Shown: in pieces, positions 49,501-56,120 of the stretch | Layout: every line of letters begins with the position of its first letter | Position numbering within the stretch: the first letter of the stretch is position 1 | NCBI RefSeq assembly: GCF_947495665.1 | Contig: NZ_CANLZV010000010.1 | Location: forward strand, 95,992 to 159,991 | Source of the DNA: an uncultured Sunxiuqinia sp. | Lineage (GTDB): Bacteria > Bacteroidota > Bacteroidia > Bacteroidales > Prolixibacteraceae | Length of the DNA stretch: 64,000 bases | Direction: 5' to 3' | The notes under the pieces: model-generated | Databases searched by the model: none | The model's input: the letters and a program-made list of their open reading frames with translations, nothing else | What the model was told of the DNA's origin: nothing | Position numbers and translations under genes: made by a program

Positions 49501-50552
49501 GGACGGTAAGCGATGACTGCGGAAACACCAGCACTGCGTTCACGCAAGTAATTACTGTTGAAGACACCGAAGCTCCCGTATGGCAATCGTATGAAGGAGA
49601 ACTGGACGCAATTGTTGAATGCAATGATGCAGCTGGACTGGCAGCTGCTACCAGCCGGGAGCCCCTAGCCTCAGACGACTGTGGTTTAGATCCAAATACA
49701 CTGCTTAGAACCTACACGGTTGCAAACGGAGATTGTCCGCAATCCAAAGTCCACACAATCACCTGGACGATCAGCGACCTGTGCGGGAATACGAGTGACA
49801 CCTACACCCAAACTGTTACAGAAGTAGATCGCACTTCTCCAACCATCGTGTCCCCGGCTTCTACCGCTATCGAGTGCGGTGATTCGCCCCACCCTGACGA
49901 CACCGGATGGCCTTATGTATTTGACAATTGCTCAGAGGAAGATAACATTACCCTGACATATTCTGATGAGCGCACACCGGGCAGCTGTGATGGCAACTAC
50001 ACTATTGTCCGTACCTGGACCGCTACCGATGAGTGTGGTAATGAAGCGACCAATACGCAAACCATCACCGCTCAGGATGTAACTGCTCCTGTCATTGGCA
50101 ATCTGCAAGCAATGACAGCATGTGTCGAAAATATTCAAAAGGCCGTTTACAATCCAGAAACCAACGATATTGTACCAATCCGACCCGACTGGTACAATTT
50201 TATCAGCGGGGACACCCGCCTGGATATTAACTTCGATGACAGCCATGAAGTAAGTGACAATTGTGCCAGCTCTACAAATTATAGCATTCGCTGGCGCATT
50301 GATTTTGCGCCAACCCCCGACCCGACTGACTTGGAAGCCCCTTACACCTATGTAACACAGGCTCCAATTACCGGTATCGGCCAGCCCTCTAACTACGGCA
50401 GCAATATCCGTTTTTATGGTGACGGCGTAACGTTTCAAAATGTCATCCACACCATCACTTATTGGATTAAGGATTGTGCCGGCAATGAGTCAGCTCCCCA
50501 AACACGGGAGATCATCATCACTCCCAGACCCCAAATCATCAAAATGAATTAA
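40515..50552 (+). CDS. Giant multidomain T9SS surface adhesin (SprB-like)
   Basis: 3345 residues. Signal peptide about 1-27 (GGVLLVCMLFAKASS). Residues 60-520 form a beta-helix-like domain (LTLEDGAALEVRGNWTNNG). Ig/PKD-like domains fill 535-980 and 1640-1840, with seven related repeats between (978-1638). A jelly-roll region lies at about 1855-2025 (LEEKFNSSTNNW, WAIDNVTLSG) and a CBM-like domain at 2148-2325 (NGDFEAGNTGF, FGIDDISFG). Two SprB-type repeats are at 2592-2745 (KCKGDATGAIDVAVNGG) and HYR-like Cys repeats at 2745-3190. The C-terminal module 3190-3345 ends ITPRPQIIKMN. No CHU_C domain is present. Likely exported by T9SS as a filamentous adhesin. Confidence 0.85.
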   Translation: MPQTNKILTAVLGGVLLVCMLFAKASSELHSPPSSEEPENLAISKNEVSDFNSTTPTTNWVQSTAGQHIRSTTNGGPWNEATTWEGGIIPNADDVVTITSGASLVAEDILIQASLTLEDGAALEVRGNWTNNGTFTAETNSTVSFTGSMDGAINGTSTTVFKHLVLNKQAASTLQINAPIELEGTIIPTSGLIQVNATGTINCTSNAGFTIEPNAGLILNGGTFRSDAIYIENKGLFQVSSGTAILGSTSNNSLLQDHEGTMNITGGSIDIAGSLDIREGSLSISGGIINLAKIGHTNDTEATFQLRSASTFNMTGGTLIFSQANDANFSDVLIPRGSGLKAITGGTFQFGNSQTPVASTFHLESEIPLFNIAIKERKQGHTLVLLNPDAIDGNSQFDPNGNTIQMPLSASFGSIDFPLADSNSDQILFNIEVKGTINSDAFLEVTTDGVKHPQNKNTDNFLKRYWFIKVNGVTDPLVSLTANYDNDDIQGNESAIAMGLYSEGSWEKRGTLAANANALTIYDLPSSEFAISGITAAPPTVVITPSVNPICLGESTTLTANATGDPTLTYEWSNSSTQDIITVNPAVTTTYTVKVTDGNGFSADDQIQLDVLPLPTVTIPSNQTYCNEELASEIALSGSPAGVVFDISGGTAIGLEDQSNVTAIPSFTATNITAAPIEATITITPKAKDCIGPSETFTITVNPTPQLSSPLVDDACSGSPFNYTPTSNTENVGFTWTRKAVTGITNSQEEVTKSGTGVINETLINLTAANKTVTYVIDMSANGCTNTQTLTVTVFPAPALLSSLAPPPVCSGSVFNYTAVPSVSGTDVSWHRNEIEGIANGEGQASSNIISETLINTTNAIIEVPYTFTLSANGCTASRIVRVQVKPTATVDPIADQVYCQGDLVPATLLTGAVSGTSFSWTNNKTAIGLPSSGSGPTSVPSFTATNSTSAPITATITVIPTANGCTGTPLTYNITVNPLPTATITPSNNSVCLGEAASITFTGSKGTAPYTFTYSLNSSPPQTVQTANGNSISIPMDTSTDGSFTYQMISVKDASAKACEQTQSSSTTITVNPLPTASILGNQIVCQGAGSPVITFTGDNGTRPYTFTYLDYEGTERTVSTTSSSDVATVSVPTSISGDFTYELLRVTDANTCGQSQNGTATVSVSPLPTATINGTTAVCQGAESPTITFTGNGGEAPYTFTYKVNNGVNQQIVSDASGKATINQSTSASGIFKYDLVAVAGNDDCGQNQSGSVSITVNSSPDADLSANVSEVCQNGTSPILTFTGTAGTAPFTFIYSINGIEQAPLTTISGNSRIVNPPTTVAGDFTYRLISVKDASSTACSQPMTDELTITVKPLPTATITASSNSGCLNDTEPVITFTGTGGTEPYTFRYRINGGPILTETTTSGNTLSLTIPTNTTGTYVYSLLSVESDNGCQTPYTLSETVTIYPLPTATISGTTTVCQGNASLISFTGSGSTPPYTFTYTINGGAEETVTTTSGNTATVIATNSSDGNFTYNLLRVQGATGCSQVQSENATVTVNPLPTATIAVSTPSVCQDDSEPVVTFTSSGGTPPYTFTYSVDGGTNQTITTTGSNDFATLDVPTNIPGTFSYELVSVRDASSTACEQLQTGKTEVTIIEKPVLSSVLSPPGICSNTPFNYIPTSETAGTIFTWTRAEVPGISNSEGFGNDDPDEILDNTTLDPIPVTYVYNLTANGCTNQQNVTVMVTPTPTLTSSWFPPNICSGSTFSYTPTSSTGGTAFEWRRPEVTGISNTEQSGSGNPNEVLINTTDVIIPVTYYYTLISNSCANLATYPVIVNVLPAPSVTISPQEQLLICPGESINLTSSSSVITMPPILLEEKFNSSTNNWVITNNSYDGNPSNATWRLRNDKYRPSQGEPRISSNDNSQFYLSNSDAQGSNGTTSTILQSPAINTMGYTSLTLNFHHYYRHYSGSSAQVEVSIDDVNWTTVNTYTSTQGDANAFDHSFIDLKDYINESTFYIRFRYEASWGWYWAIDNVTLSGTSETPTITWTSAPTGTTFIPNSANQTVSPKETTTYTVTYSYPGIDCPGTNSTTVNVRPEPQVEITANYCTGNGKIQLTATGGFSSYLWSTGETTQSIEVDLAGYYEVTVTDANGCMGNGNTTISNNLVVNGDFEAGNTGFTTGYGYAVDGAGQTELWEEGLYAVGTNANNYHSNFYGKDHTSGSSNFMIINGSTTTPVKTIWEQTVTVTPNTNYYFSAWGMNLNPSSPARLRFEVNGIQVGTIADLNIAPKPTSDAQVNQNNWVRFYSQPLWNSGTNTKAVIRIINLNTEPSGNDFGIDDISFGTLDATPFVALPTANSPCEGGTLQLTANVTGGNEPIIYKWSGPNGFTSTEVNPSIANVTQAQAGTYTLELVDYFNCPITAQVDVTINPIPITTSPQTTSTCNGTAFDFMAPGMPAGTTYTWTAPTGSGFTGGSEQTIPQTSVSQTLINTTTAPVTATYLVTPTSGPCLGSTFTLHVRIDPAATVDAGEPQQVCAGGTITLNGSISGAASSASWSAPSGTFSNTNSLTSTYTPSILSGTVTLTLTTNDPTGDCPPISSTVDITVTEPPLVNLVSQTNIKCKGDATGAIDVAVNGGLPPYSYFWNTGATTQDIANLTAGTYTLTVTDAKGCTDQLSVTITEPDQALRATISDVINETCVETYNGKATVTASGGTGNYTYSWNTSPVQNTPTATLLASGTYTVTVADENGCTVTADVTITIEVNTPPEITCPAGFDVEGCSIPATISGLLYSETTVEITEAEFTATGASAVDNCGITHYYYADTQSGTCPIEVIRTFTVEDLGGLTAVCTQRITFDDNTAPVWTTAADALNRTVNCDDQAGLDAAQALFPVADDNCDTDVTNSIKISGSFTPGSCPQSGTYTNTWTVTDACGNVSDLYTQTITIVDTEAPTWATTTGALDQTISCNDPAALAAAQALFPTAVDNCDGNVTNLVKTTGTLTAGSCPNTGTITNSWTVSDDCGNTSTAFTQVITVEDTEAPVWQSYEGELDAIVECNDAAGLAAATSREPLASDDCGLDPNTLLRTYTVANGDCPQSKVHTITWTISDLCGNTSDTYTQTVTEVDRTSPTIVSPASTAIECGDSPHPDDTGWPYVFDNCSEEDNITLTYSDERTPGSCDGNYTIVRTWTATDECGNEATNTQTITAQDVTAPVIGNLQAMTACVENIQKAVYNPETNDIVPIRPDWYNFISGDTRLDINFDDSHEVSDNCASSTNYSIRWRIDFAPTPDPTDLEAPYTYVTQAPITGIGQPSNYGSNIRFYGDGVTFQNVIHTITYWIKDCAGNESAPQTREIIITPRPQIIKMN
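43446..45430 (+). repeat. Seven Ig/PKD-like repeats in the plus-strand giant gene
   Basis: Seven diverged copies of about 93 residues, each opening near PLPTATI and carrying VCQG, a TFTG..G..PYTFTY core and an SVKDASxxACxQ-like end before TVTVN. Divergence is high, unlike the near-identical array in the second giant gene, so this array is old. Confidence 0.85.
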
Positions 50553-50852
50553 TAAAGTACTTCAGAATTTTCGGATAATAAAAAGTACAAAGTTCATAAG
50601 CTCATGTGCTCTGTTCGTTGCGATGCTTTCCGTCTTGGCGGTTAAGCAGACTGTTGTCAGTTTTCAGTTGTCGGTCCTATGAAATACGCACTCCGCAAAT
50701 TTCACAGGATAAATTATCAGTTGACAGTTCGTGCGATCGTGTGTTCCTGGGTTCGTGCCTTCGTGAGCGCCTTCTGCCTTTAACCTTTATCCTTGTTCCC
50801 TTTAACCTTGCATCTCCTTCTTCCCATGCTCTTCGCCCTCTGCTCTCGCCTC
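50553..50852. repeat. Intergenic region with degenerate heptads between convergent genes
   Basis: 300 bases between the giant gene and the porP/sprF-like gene. Heptads in register include CTGTTGT-CAGTTTT-CAGTTGT at 50651-50671 and AAATTAT-CAGTTGA-CAGTTCG at 50711-50731, then pyrimidine-rich text with CTTTAACC and CCTTCGTG variants. No intrinsic terminator is obvious. Confidence 0.7.
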
Positions 50853-51842
50853 CTAGAAATACCGTTTCTTGGTGTAGGGACGCCGGTAGAAATCATACTC
50901 GTAAATCATTCGGAGTTCATGGGTTCCGTAGTGGTATTTGCTGAATTCCTGCGACAACGAATAGTCAAAGGCGTACCCGATTTTTAGGTTGCGCATCACT
51001 TCCAGCTGCAATACGCCGGCTACGGTGTGCGTAGTTCGGTAAATGGCTCCAAGCCAGAGTTTATCGTACAGCATAATGTTGGCCGAAAGGTCCATCTGCA
51101 CCGGAGCGTTGATGGCCCCTTTCACCATGATGGTGGGTTTGAAGCGAATCTGGCGCTGGGTGCCAAACAGATAACCTCCAATTAAGTAAGCGTACTGCAC
51201 ATCGGCCAGGGAGGAATAATTGGTACGATTAGCCTGGAAGCTGTTGGCAATAATCTGTGGAATAGACAAACTGATGAAGTAGTCCTTGGTATAAACCATT
51301 GCACCAATTCCCCAGGTAGGCATCAGCCGGATATCCACATCATTCAGGAACATGGGGTCTTCAATGCCATCGGGGTATAACTCGTATTTGGTCAGGAGGT
51401 TGTCGTAATTCACAATTCCCGCTTTTAGTCCCAGGCGCAAGTTGGTTTTCCAGTCCAACCGTACCTGATACACATAGTCAGCCGTAATGGTGAGCTTCTT
51501 CTCGTAAGCCAGCCGGTCATCAATAATATCCAGACCAATGGCATTGTTTTCATTTTTGATGGGTTTGTAGAACATGATCGACCGGGTGAGCGGGGCACGA
51601 TCGTGTCCTACATAGTATTGACGGGTAAATACCTGCATTCCTACCTTGTCCCACATACCCGCATAGGCCGGGTTTACGGTTTGGATACTGTTCATGTATT
51701 GGGTAAAGATGGGGTCGGATTGCGAAAACGAAGGCACAGCCCACAGCACGGCCAGTATCAACAGGATAAGCATCCGTGCTAATGGTTGGTGCGTTGTTGG
51801 ATATGTTATGCTTCGTTTCATCTTGCTCACGATATTAATCAA
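50853..51842 (-). CDS. PorP/SprF family type IX secretion-associated outer-membrane protein
   Basis: 329 residues. The signal region ends WAVPSFSQ (about 41), followed by the diagnostic DPIFTQYMNSIQTVNPAYAG. The rest is a beta-barrel of about 14 strands closing with HELRMIYEYDF. SprF is needed for surface display of SprB, and PorP-like paralogs accompany type B cargo proteins. The start is ATG 51842, or ATG 51821 (MKRSITY) for a shorter signal. It lies 2 bases after the CHU_C gene, so the two are co-expressed. Confidence 0.93.
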   Translation of the reverse strand: MINIVSKMKRSITYPTTHQPLARMLILLILAVLWAVPSFSQSDPIFTQYMNSIQTVNPAYAGMWDKVGMQVFTRQYYVGHDRAPLTRSIMFYKPIKNENNAIGLDIIDDRLAYEKKLTITADYVYQVRLDWKTNLRLGLKAGIVNYDNLLTKYELYPDGIEDPMFLNDVDIRLMPTWGIGAMVYTKDYFISLSIPQIIANSFQANRTNYSSLADVQYAYLIGGYLFGTQRQIRFKPTIMVKGAINAPVQMDLSANIMLYDKLWLGAIYRTTHTVAGVLQLEVMRNLKIGYAFDYSLSQEFSKYHYGTHELRMIYEYDFYRRPYTKKRYF

Positions 51843-51844
51843 TT

Positions 51845-54019
51845 TTAGTAAGATAGCATGACCGTTCCGCTATCCTTGTTTCCGTCTCCCCGAACCAGCA
51901 CATACAAATAGTTGCCCGGCCGCAGCTTCTGCTGATCCAATCCACCATCGTTGGTGCGTGTACCATCCCACCAGGCTTTCTCGAAGCTATCCCAGTAATC
52001 CAGGTTTCCGTAATGCTCGTGCTCGTACAATTTTTTACCCCAGCGGTCAAAAATCAGCAGTTTGGCATTCGGGTACTTCTCAATACAGAAAATCTGGAAG
52101 TAGTCGTGGATGCCGTCACCATTGGGCGAGAAGGCATCAGGAATGAACATGACGCAGTCAGCATTAATATCAAGGTACTCCGGATGTCCGTCGCCATCCA
52201 GGTCATCATCGTAATAAATACCGTTCAGGTTCAAGTCCTCGAATTTGGTTGGGATACCATCAGCGTCATCATCGGTATCGCGCCAGTCAGGAATACCATC
52301 TCCGTCAAAGTCCTGCAAGTGCGGGTTCGATCCGTACGGACTATCCGGGCTGTTGTAGTCGACGCCTCCGTAGAAGCTGTCGTAACCATCATCCAGTCCG
52401 TCCCGGTCAATGTCGGAGTGGTGTGGATCAACCTCAGCGATTCCCTTGGCACCAATGTCATAACCTTCAATATAATCGGGCACATTGTCGTTGTCTGAGT
52501 CAGTATCTTTGTAATCCGGAATACCATCCTTGTCTGTATCGATTGGATCCAATCCCAGGCGGCCATCGGTTTCATAAATATCATCCAGTCCATTGCCATT
52601 TTCATCCACGCCGGAAGGAGGTACGTACGGATAGAACTCCTGCGCTTCAATATTATCCGGAATACCATCGCCATCCGCATCAATGTCGAGGTAATCGGGA
52701 ATACCATCGCCATCGGTATCCACCGAATCATCGCCTTCTACCCAGTCTACAATACCATCGTCGTCCTTATCTATGTCGATGTTATCAGGTACGCCGTCGC
52801 AGTCGGTATCCAGTTCCACGGTAATGTAAACCATGGCCTGGTCGCATAGGGTGAGGATATGGTCGTCGCAAACCCCATAGCTGAAACTGTCGGTAAAGGC
52901 GGTGCCGCGAGTAAATTCGTACAGGAAGGTTCCATCTTCATACAGCGTTACTGTTCCATTCACGGGTTGTGTGATTGGCGTGGTGTTAATGACCAGCTGG
53001 TCGCCGTCCGGATCGTAGTCATTTTGCAGCAGATCACCAAAAATACTTTCGCAGGCCCCCACAAACCGATCCACATCAGCAATAGGCGCCTGGTTGGGCG
53101 AAGCAATGGAGATGCTCACCACAGCCTCGTCGTAAAGCGGTTCGCAAGGGTCGGTGTCGTAAATGCGGTAGGTAAACTGGTCGTCTCCTACGTAGCCGGT
53201 CTCCGGAATATAGGTAATGGTGTGGTCGTCATTCACCAGCCAGGTTCCGTGTGCGGGTTCGGCGGTTACCTGCAAGCTTGTGCCGTCCAGGCTGCCTTCC
53301 GGATCCGAGTCGTTGGCCAGTACATCAATCATGACTTCTGTGGCGTGCTCTGTTGAAGCCTGATCAGCCATAGCTACCGGAGGCAGGTTTTGAGGCAGAA
53401 TTGTGATGGTGATGTCATTCATGCGTGAAGGACAGGTACTTGCCAGTCCCATAGCACTTAAAGTTAACCGTACGCTTCCTCTTTGCAAGTCGTTAGGGCC
53501 TGGGGTGTAGCCCGGATTCAGTATCGTGGCATCGGTGAATGTACCATCGCCCGAGGTGTTCCATTGCAGGCTGCTGTAATGGCTGGCCGTGGCATTGCTT
53601 AGTTCAATGGTTTCATTTGGACAAGCCGTGAGGTCTTCTCCGGCATTCGCCAGAGGAATCGGAAAGACTTCGATGGTTCCCAGCTCATGATCCTGACAAG
53701 TAAAGATGCTGGTTTGCTGAACCCACAGGCTGTAAATACCGGGAGCCACGTTCCAGTCGATCGAGACCTCGCTGCCATAAACGGGGCTGCCATCCTGTGC
53801 TTTATCGGCAAAGCCGGTTCCTGACGGATTGCTCAATGGCTGATTGGTGCCATCCGCAGCAGTTAGTTGCCATTCCCAGGTAGAACCTTCTTCTCCTTCG
53901 ATACGGTAGGTTCGTTCGGCTCCAATACATACTTCATCAATGACATAGCTTCCCTGGGCCATTACCTGGACGGTAGCAGTCAGCATCAGCAGCATTAGTA
54001 TGTATTTCAGCCTGTTCAT
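51845..54019 (-). CDS. Thrombospondin-3 repeat protein with type B T9SS sorting domain (CHU_C)
   Basis: 724 residues. Signal peptide 1-21 (TVQVMAQ). Ig-like domains at about 22-210, two Big_9/cadherin-like domains at about 215-400 (AMADQASTEHATEVMIDVLAN; GDLLQNDYDPDGD), then Ca-binding thrombospondin type 3 repeats at about 402-625 (DTDGDGIPDYLDIDADGDG and similar). The C-terminal gliding-motility-associated domain is at about 630-724: FIPDAFSPNGDGIHDYF, LLIFDRWGKKLYEHE, LRPGNYLYVLV. That domain is the type B T9SS signal. It is probably attached or secreted with help from the adjacent PorP/SprF protein. Confidence 0.92.
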   Translation of the reverse strand: MNRLKYILMLLMLTATVQVMAQGSYVIDEVCIGAERTYRIEGEEGSTWEWQLTAADGTNQPLSNPSGTGFADKAQDGSPVYGSEVSIDWNVAPGIYSLWVQQTSIFTCQDHELGTIEVFPIPLANAGEDLTACPNETIELSNATASHYSSLQWNTSGDGTFTDATILNPGYTPGPNDLQRGSVRLTLSAMGLASTCPSRMNDITITILPQNLPPVAMADQASTEHATEVMIDVLANDSDPEGSLDGTSLQVTAEPAHGTWLVNDDHTITYIPETGYVGDDQFTYRIYDTDPCEPLYDEAVVSISIASPNQAPIADVDRFVGACESIFGDLLQNDYDPDGDQLVINTTPITQPVNGTVTLYEDGTFLYEFTRGTAFTDSFSYGVCDDHILTLCDQAMVYITVELDTDCDGVPDNIDIDKDDDGIVDWVEGDDSVDTDGDGIPDYLDIDADGDGIPDNIEAQEFYPYVPPSGVDENGNGLDDIYETDGRLGLDPIDTDKDGIPDYKDTDSDNDNVPDYIEGYDIGAKGIAEVDPHHSDIDRDGLDDGYDSFYGGVDYNSPDSPYGSNPHLQDFDGDGIPDWRDTDDDADGIPTKFEDLNLNGIYYDDDLDGDGHPEYLDINADCVMFIPDAFSPNGDGIHDYFQIFCIEKYPNAKLLIFDRWGKKLYEHEHYGNLDYWDSFEKAWWDGTRTNDGGLDQQKLRPGNYLYVLVRGDGNKDSGTVMLSY

Positions 54020-54392
54020 ATTTAGTTATCAGTTATCAGTTCACAGTTGTCAGTTGTCGTGCCTTTGTGTTTTCGTGTCTTCATTATCAGTCTTCAGTTG
54101 TCAATTATCAGATACTCGGATTTCCAGCTACTCACGACTCTTTCAATCCCTCAATCCTTCTCGCTTCTCCCTGTCTTTCCTTCTGCCTGTTTTTCTTCTC
54201 GCTCTTCATACCTTTATTATCAGTTGTCAGTTATCAATTCACAGTTTCCCAAATTCTCGCACTCTCCTATTCTCACACTCTCTCCTTCTTACTTCTGCCT
54301 TCTCCCTTTATCCTTTATCCTTTATCCTTTATCCTTTAACCTTTCTCCTTCTTCCTATTGTCTTCGTGCCCTCGTGCCTTCGTTCTTCCGTC
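54020..54392. repeat. Intergenic heptanucleotide repeats
   Basis: No gene. At 54023-54057 five heptads run in register: TAGTTAT, CAGTTAT, CAGTTCA, CAGTTGT, CAGTTGT. At 54307-54355 a second type runs TTTATCC four times, then TTTAACC, TTTCTCC, TTCTTCC. The plus strand is pyrimidine-rich, so an mRNA spacer would be purine-rich. Confidence 0.85.
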
Positions 54393-55079
54393 TTACTGCG
54401 TTACCCGATAAATTTTTGAATTCACTGGCAATGGATGCACCGTTAAAGTGACACTTTCCGATGGATCCAGGTTATTGCCATACTTGTCTTTAAGTCCGGT
54501 AACCCGGTAAATGGTTGTTTCAGTCGGGTTAACTTGAATATCGAACGGATTCGAATCATTTTCGCCTACCGTGTAGGTTAAAACATCCGTGACATCGCCG
54601 GCTTCGTTTGTTGCTTCAAGTGTAATCTCCCAAACCGGTGTTCCGGTTAAGGTAACGGAGATAAAGCCGGCATCGCCAATACAGATTTCGTTGGTTGCCA
54701 GCTCGGCGGTTGGCAGCGCTTCCAGCACTTCAATCCGCCCCACTTTCAGGTTGTTGGTACAGCCTTCCTCATCCACCGCCAGTACGCGGTAGAAATAGAT
54801 ACCGGGTTTAAGCCAGGTAACATTTACGGTTGGCCCGGTGTTGCCTGCTACAAAGAACGCTTCGGAGTCAAACGCATTGCCGTCCACTGTCGCAAAGTTG
54901 ACACTCGGATCGTTATACAAATCCCAGGTGTAGCTGTCGCCAGCCTGTTGTTCGATACTCAGTTCCGTGGTTTCGCCTTGATATACCGTACGCATCTGGG
55001 CCGTAGCAGAAGCCACAGTCAGCATCACCGGCAAGAGTGCCAGCGCCAGACGGATTATATGGTACATCAATCGTTTCAC
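54393..55079 (-). CDS. Secreted two-domain Ig-like protein
   Basis: 228 residues with a signal peptide (1-28, LTVASATAQ). Two beta-sandwich domains: about 29-120 (PTVNVTWLKPGIYFYRVLAVD, ending GRIEVLEALP) and 121-228 (NEICIGDAGFISVTLTG, ending VTLTVHPLPVNSKIYRVTQ). The first domain resembles the N-terminal domain of the CHU_C gene product (GIYSLWVQ; GTIEVFPIPLA). No sorting domain follows the last strand. It lies between the paralog pair and the CHU_C gene, so it likely belongs to the same surface complex. Function unknown. Confidence 0.8.
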   Translation of the reverse strand: MKRLMYHIIRLALALLPVMLTVASATAQMRTVYQGETTELSIEQQAGDSYTWDLYNDPSVNFATVDGNAFDSEAFFVAGNTGPTVNVTWLKPGIYFYRVLAVDEEGCTNNLKVGRIEVLEALPTAELATNEICIGDAGFISVTLTGTPVWEITLEATNEAGDVTDVLTYTVGENDSNPFDIQVNPTETTIYRVTGLKDKYGNNLDPSESVTLTVHPLPVNSKIYRVTQ

Positions 55080-55085
55080 GTCAAT

Positions 55086-55134
55086 CAGTTGTCAATTGTC
55101 AGTTATCGGTTTACAGTTATCAGTTGACAGTTCT
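55086..55134. repeat. Heptanucleotide repeat tract
   Basis: Seven heptads in exact register: CAGTTGT, CAATTGT, CAGTTAT, CGGTTTA, CAGTTAT, CAGTTGA, CAGTTCT. It starts a few bases upstream of the 54393-55079 gene start. Confidence 0.85.
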
Positions 55135-55147
55135 GCCTTGCCCATTT

Positions 55148-55194
55148 CTCCTCCTTGTTGAGGAGGAGTCCCCGAGTGTGCGAGGGGGAGGTGG
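55148..55194. repeat. REP-like palindromic element
   Basis: CTCCTCCT-TGTTG-AGGAGGAG (8-bp stem) followed by a second weaker stem TCCCC/GGGGA and AGGTGG. Its layout resembles the dispersed intergenic palindromes seen in many Bacteroidota; only this copy is in the window. Confidence 0.55.
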
Positions 55195-55685
55195 TGAACT
55201 GTTGTTTTTCTTTGACCATTTTTCAATTTTTATTCAGATTTTCAGATGCTCGGACCTTCTCACTTCTCGCTAATCATATCCTTCCTCCATGTTCCATAAT
55301 TTCTGATTCTTGGATTCTCGCGACTCACGACTCGTAACTCACGACTCTTTCCTCCTGTCATGCCTTCCTGCCTTCGTGTGTTCGTGCCTTCGTATAAAGT
55401 CCTTCTATCCTTCACACTACTGCCTTCTGCCTGCCTCGCCTTCTCCCCTTCAACCATTCCTCTCCTGTTCGGTAGCCAGCGGTGCTGGTCCGGGAATGGG
55501 ATGGCGGGTGATTGCTGTCCGGCAGATGGTCTGCCACGGGTTCGCGTGTGCGCGGTTTGCCCCGAATGTGCGCCCAACCGGTTGGCGGCCGAAAGACAGG
55601 CGGCCCATCTTTGTTCGAAGCTCCGGTGTTCCGTGCCGGAGGCCTGGCTCCTAAAGGTTTCATAGGCATTTGTTTTTCATTTTAA
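55195..55685. other. Spacer with GC-rich island, no convincing gene
   Basis: 55195-55460 is pyrimidine-rich and partly heptad-like. 55470-55665 is clearly richer in G and C than its surroundings, with short palindromes such as GGCAGATGGTCTGCC near 55533 and CTCCGG/CCGGAG near 55620. Frames across it are Arg/Pro-rich and lack protein-like features. Confidence 0.5.
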
Positions 55686-55687
55686 AT

Positions 55688-56004
55688 CAGTTATCAGTTT
55701 AGAGTTCACAGTTGTCAGATATCAGATACTCGTAACTCACGACTCTTTCCTCCAGTCGTGCCTTCGTATAAAGTTCTTCTATCCTTTTCACTTCTTCCAT
55801 GTTCTTTCTCACGGGATTCGGATTCCTTTTGACGCCTGAGCCATTCCTTCCCATACTTTTCCTGTTCCTTAACATCAAATTCCTGTTCCTTGTCACAGTT
55901 CTTTGGTTCCTTACGACTCATGTTGTCCTCCTTTCCTTGATACGTATACTCCTTCTATCCATCAATCCGTCTATCTTTCTCACTACTCACTACTCACTAC
56001 TCAC
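55688..56004. repeat. Heptanucleotide repeats, two sequence types
   Basis: 55688-55750 reads CAGTTAT, CAGTTTA, GAGTTCA, CAGTTGT, CAGATAT, CAGATAC, TCGTAAC, TCACGAC, TCTTTCC in register. 55982-56004 repeats ACTACTC three times with the same 7-bp period. Confidence 0.8.
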
Positions 56005-56016
56005 AATCCTTCAATC

Positions 56017-56100
56017 TTTTTGCCTTTTCATTTTCCACCCCAGGGTCTCTGCCCCGATCCTAAGGCGGACCGGGACGAGATATCTTGGTTATGAAAAAGC
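56017..56100 (-). repeat. 3'-flank hairpin element, copy 1
   Basis: It starts 21 bases after the stop of the 56121-57203 gene. On the minus strand it reads CTTTTTCATAACCAAGATATC, then CCCGGTCC-GCCTTA-GGATCGGG (56053-56074), then GGCAGAG. It is alignable over its length with the element at 57477-57558. Confidence 0.75.
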
Positions 56101-56120
56101 ACTATAAAAACAGATCCCTC

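Noticed and set aside
52231..52824. Long frames within the CHU_C/TSP3 gene
   Set aside because: They are shadows of the periodic Asp/Gly-rich thrombospondin repeats.
54000..54451. Ser/Leu/Phe-rich plus-strand frames of 90-139 residues
   Set aside because: They translate the pyrimidine-rich heptad repeats and run into the start and end of the neighbouring minus-strand genes.
55260..55669. Arg/Pro-rich frames in the GC-rich island
   Set aside because: Several overlapping frames on both strands look alike in quality, as expected for GC-rich non-coding DNA; none has a family feature.
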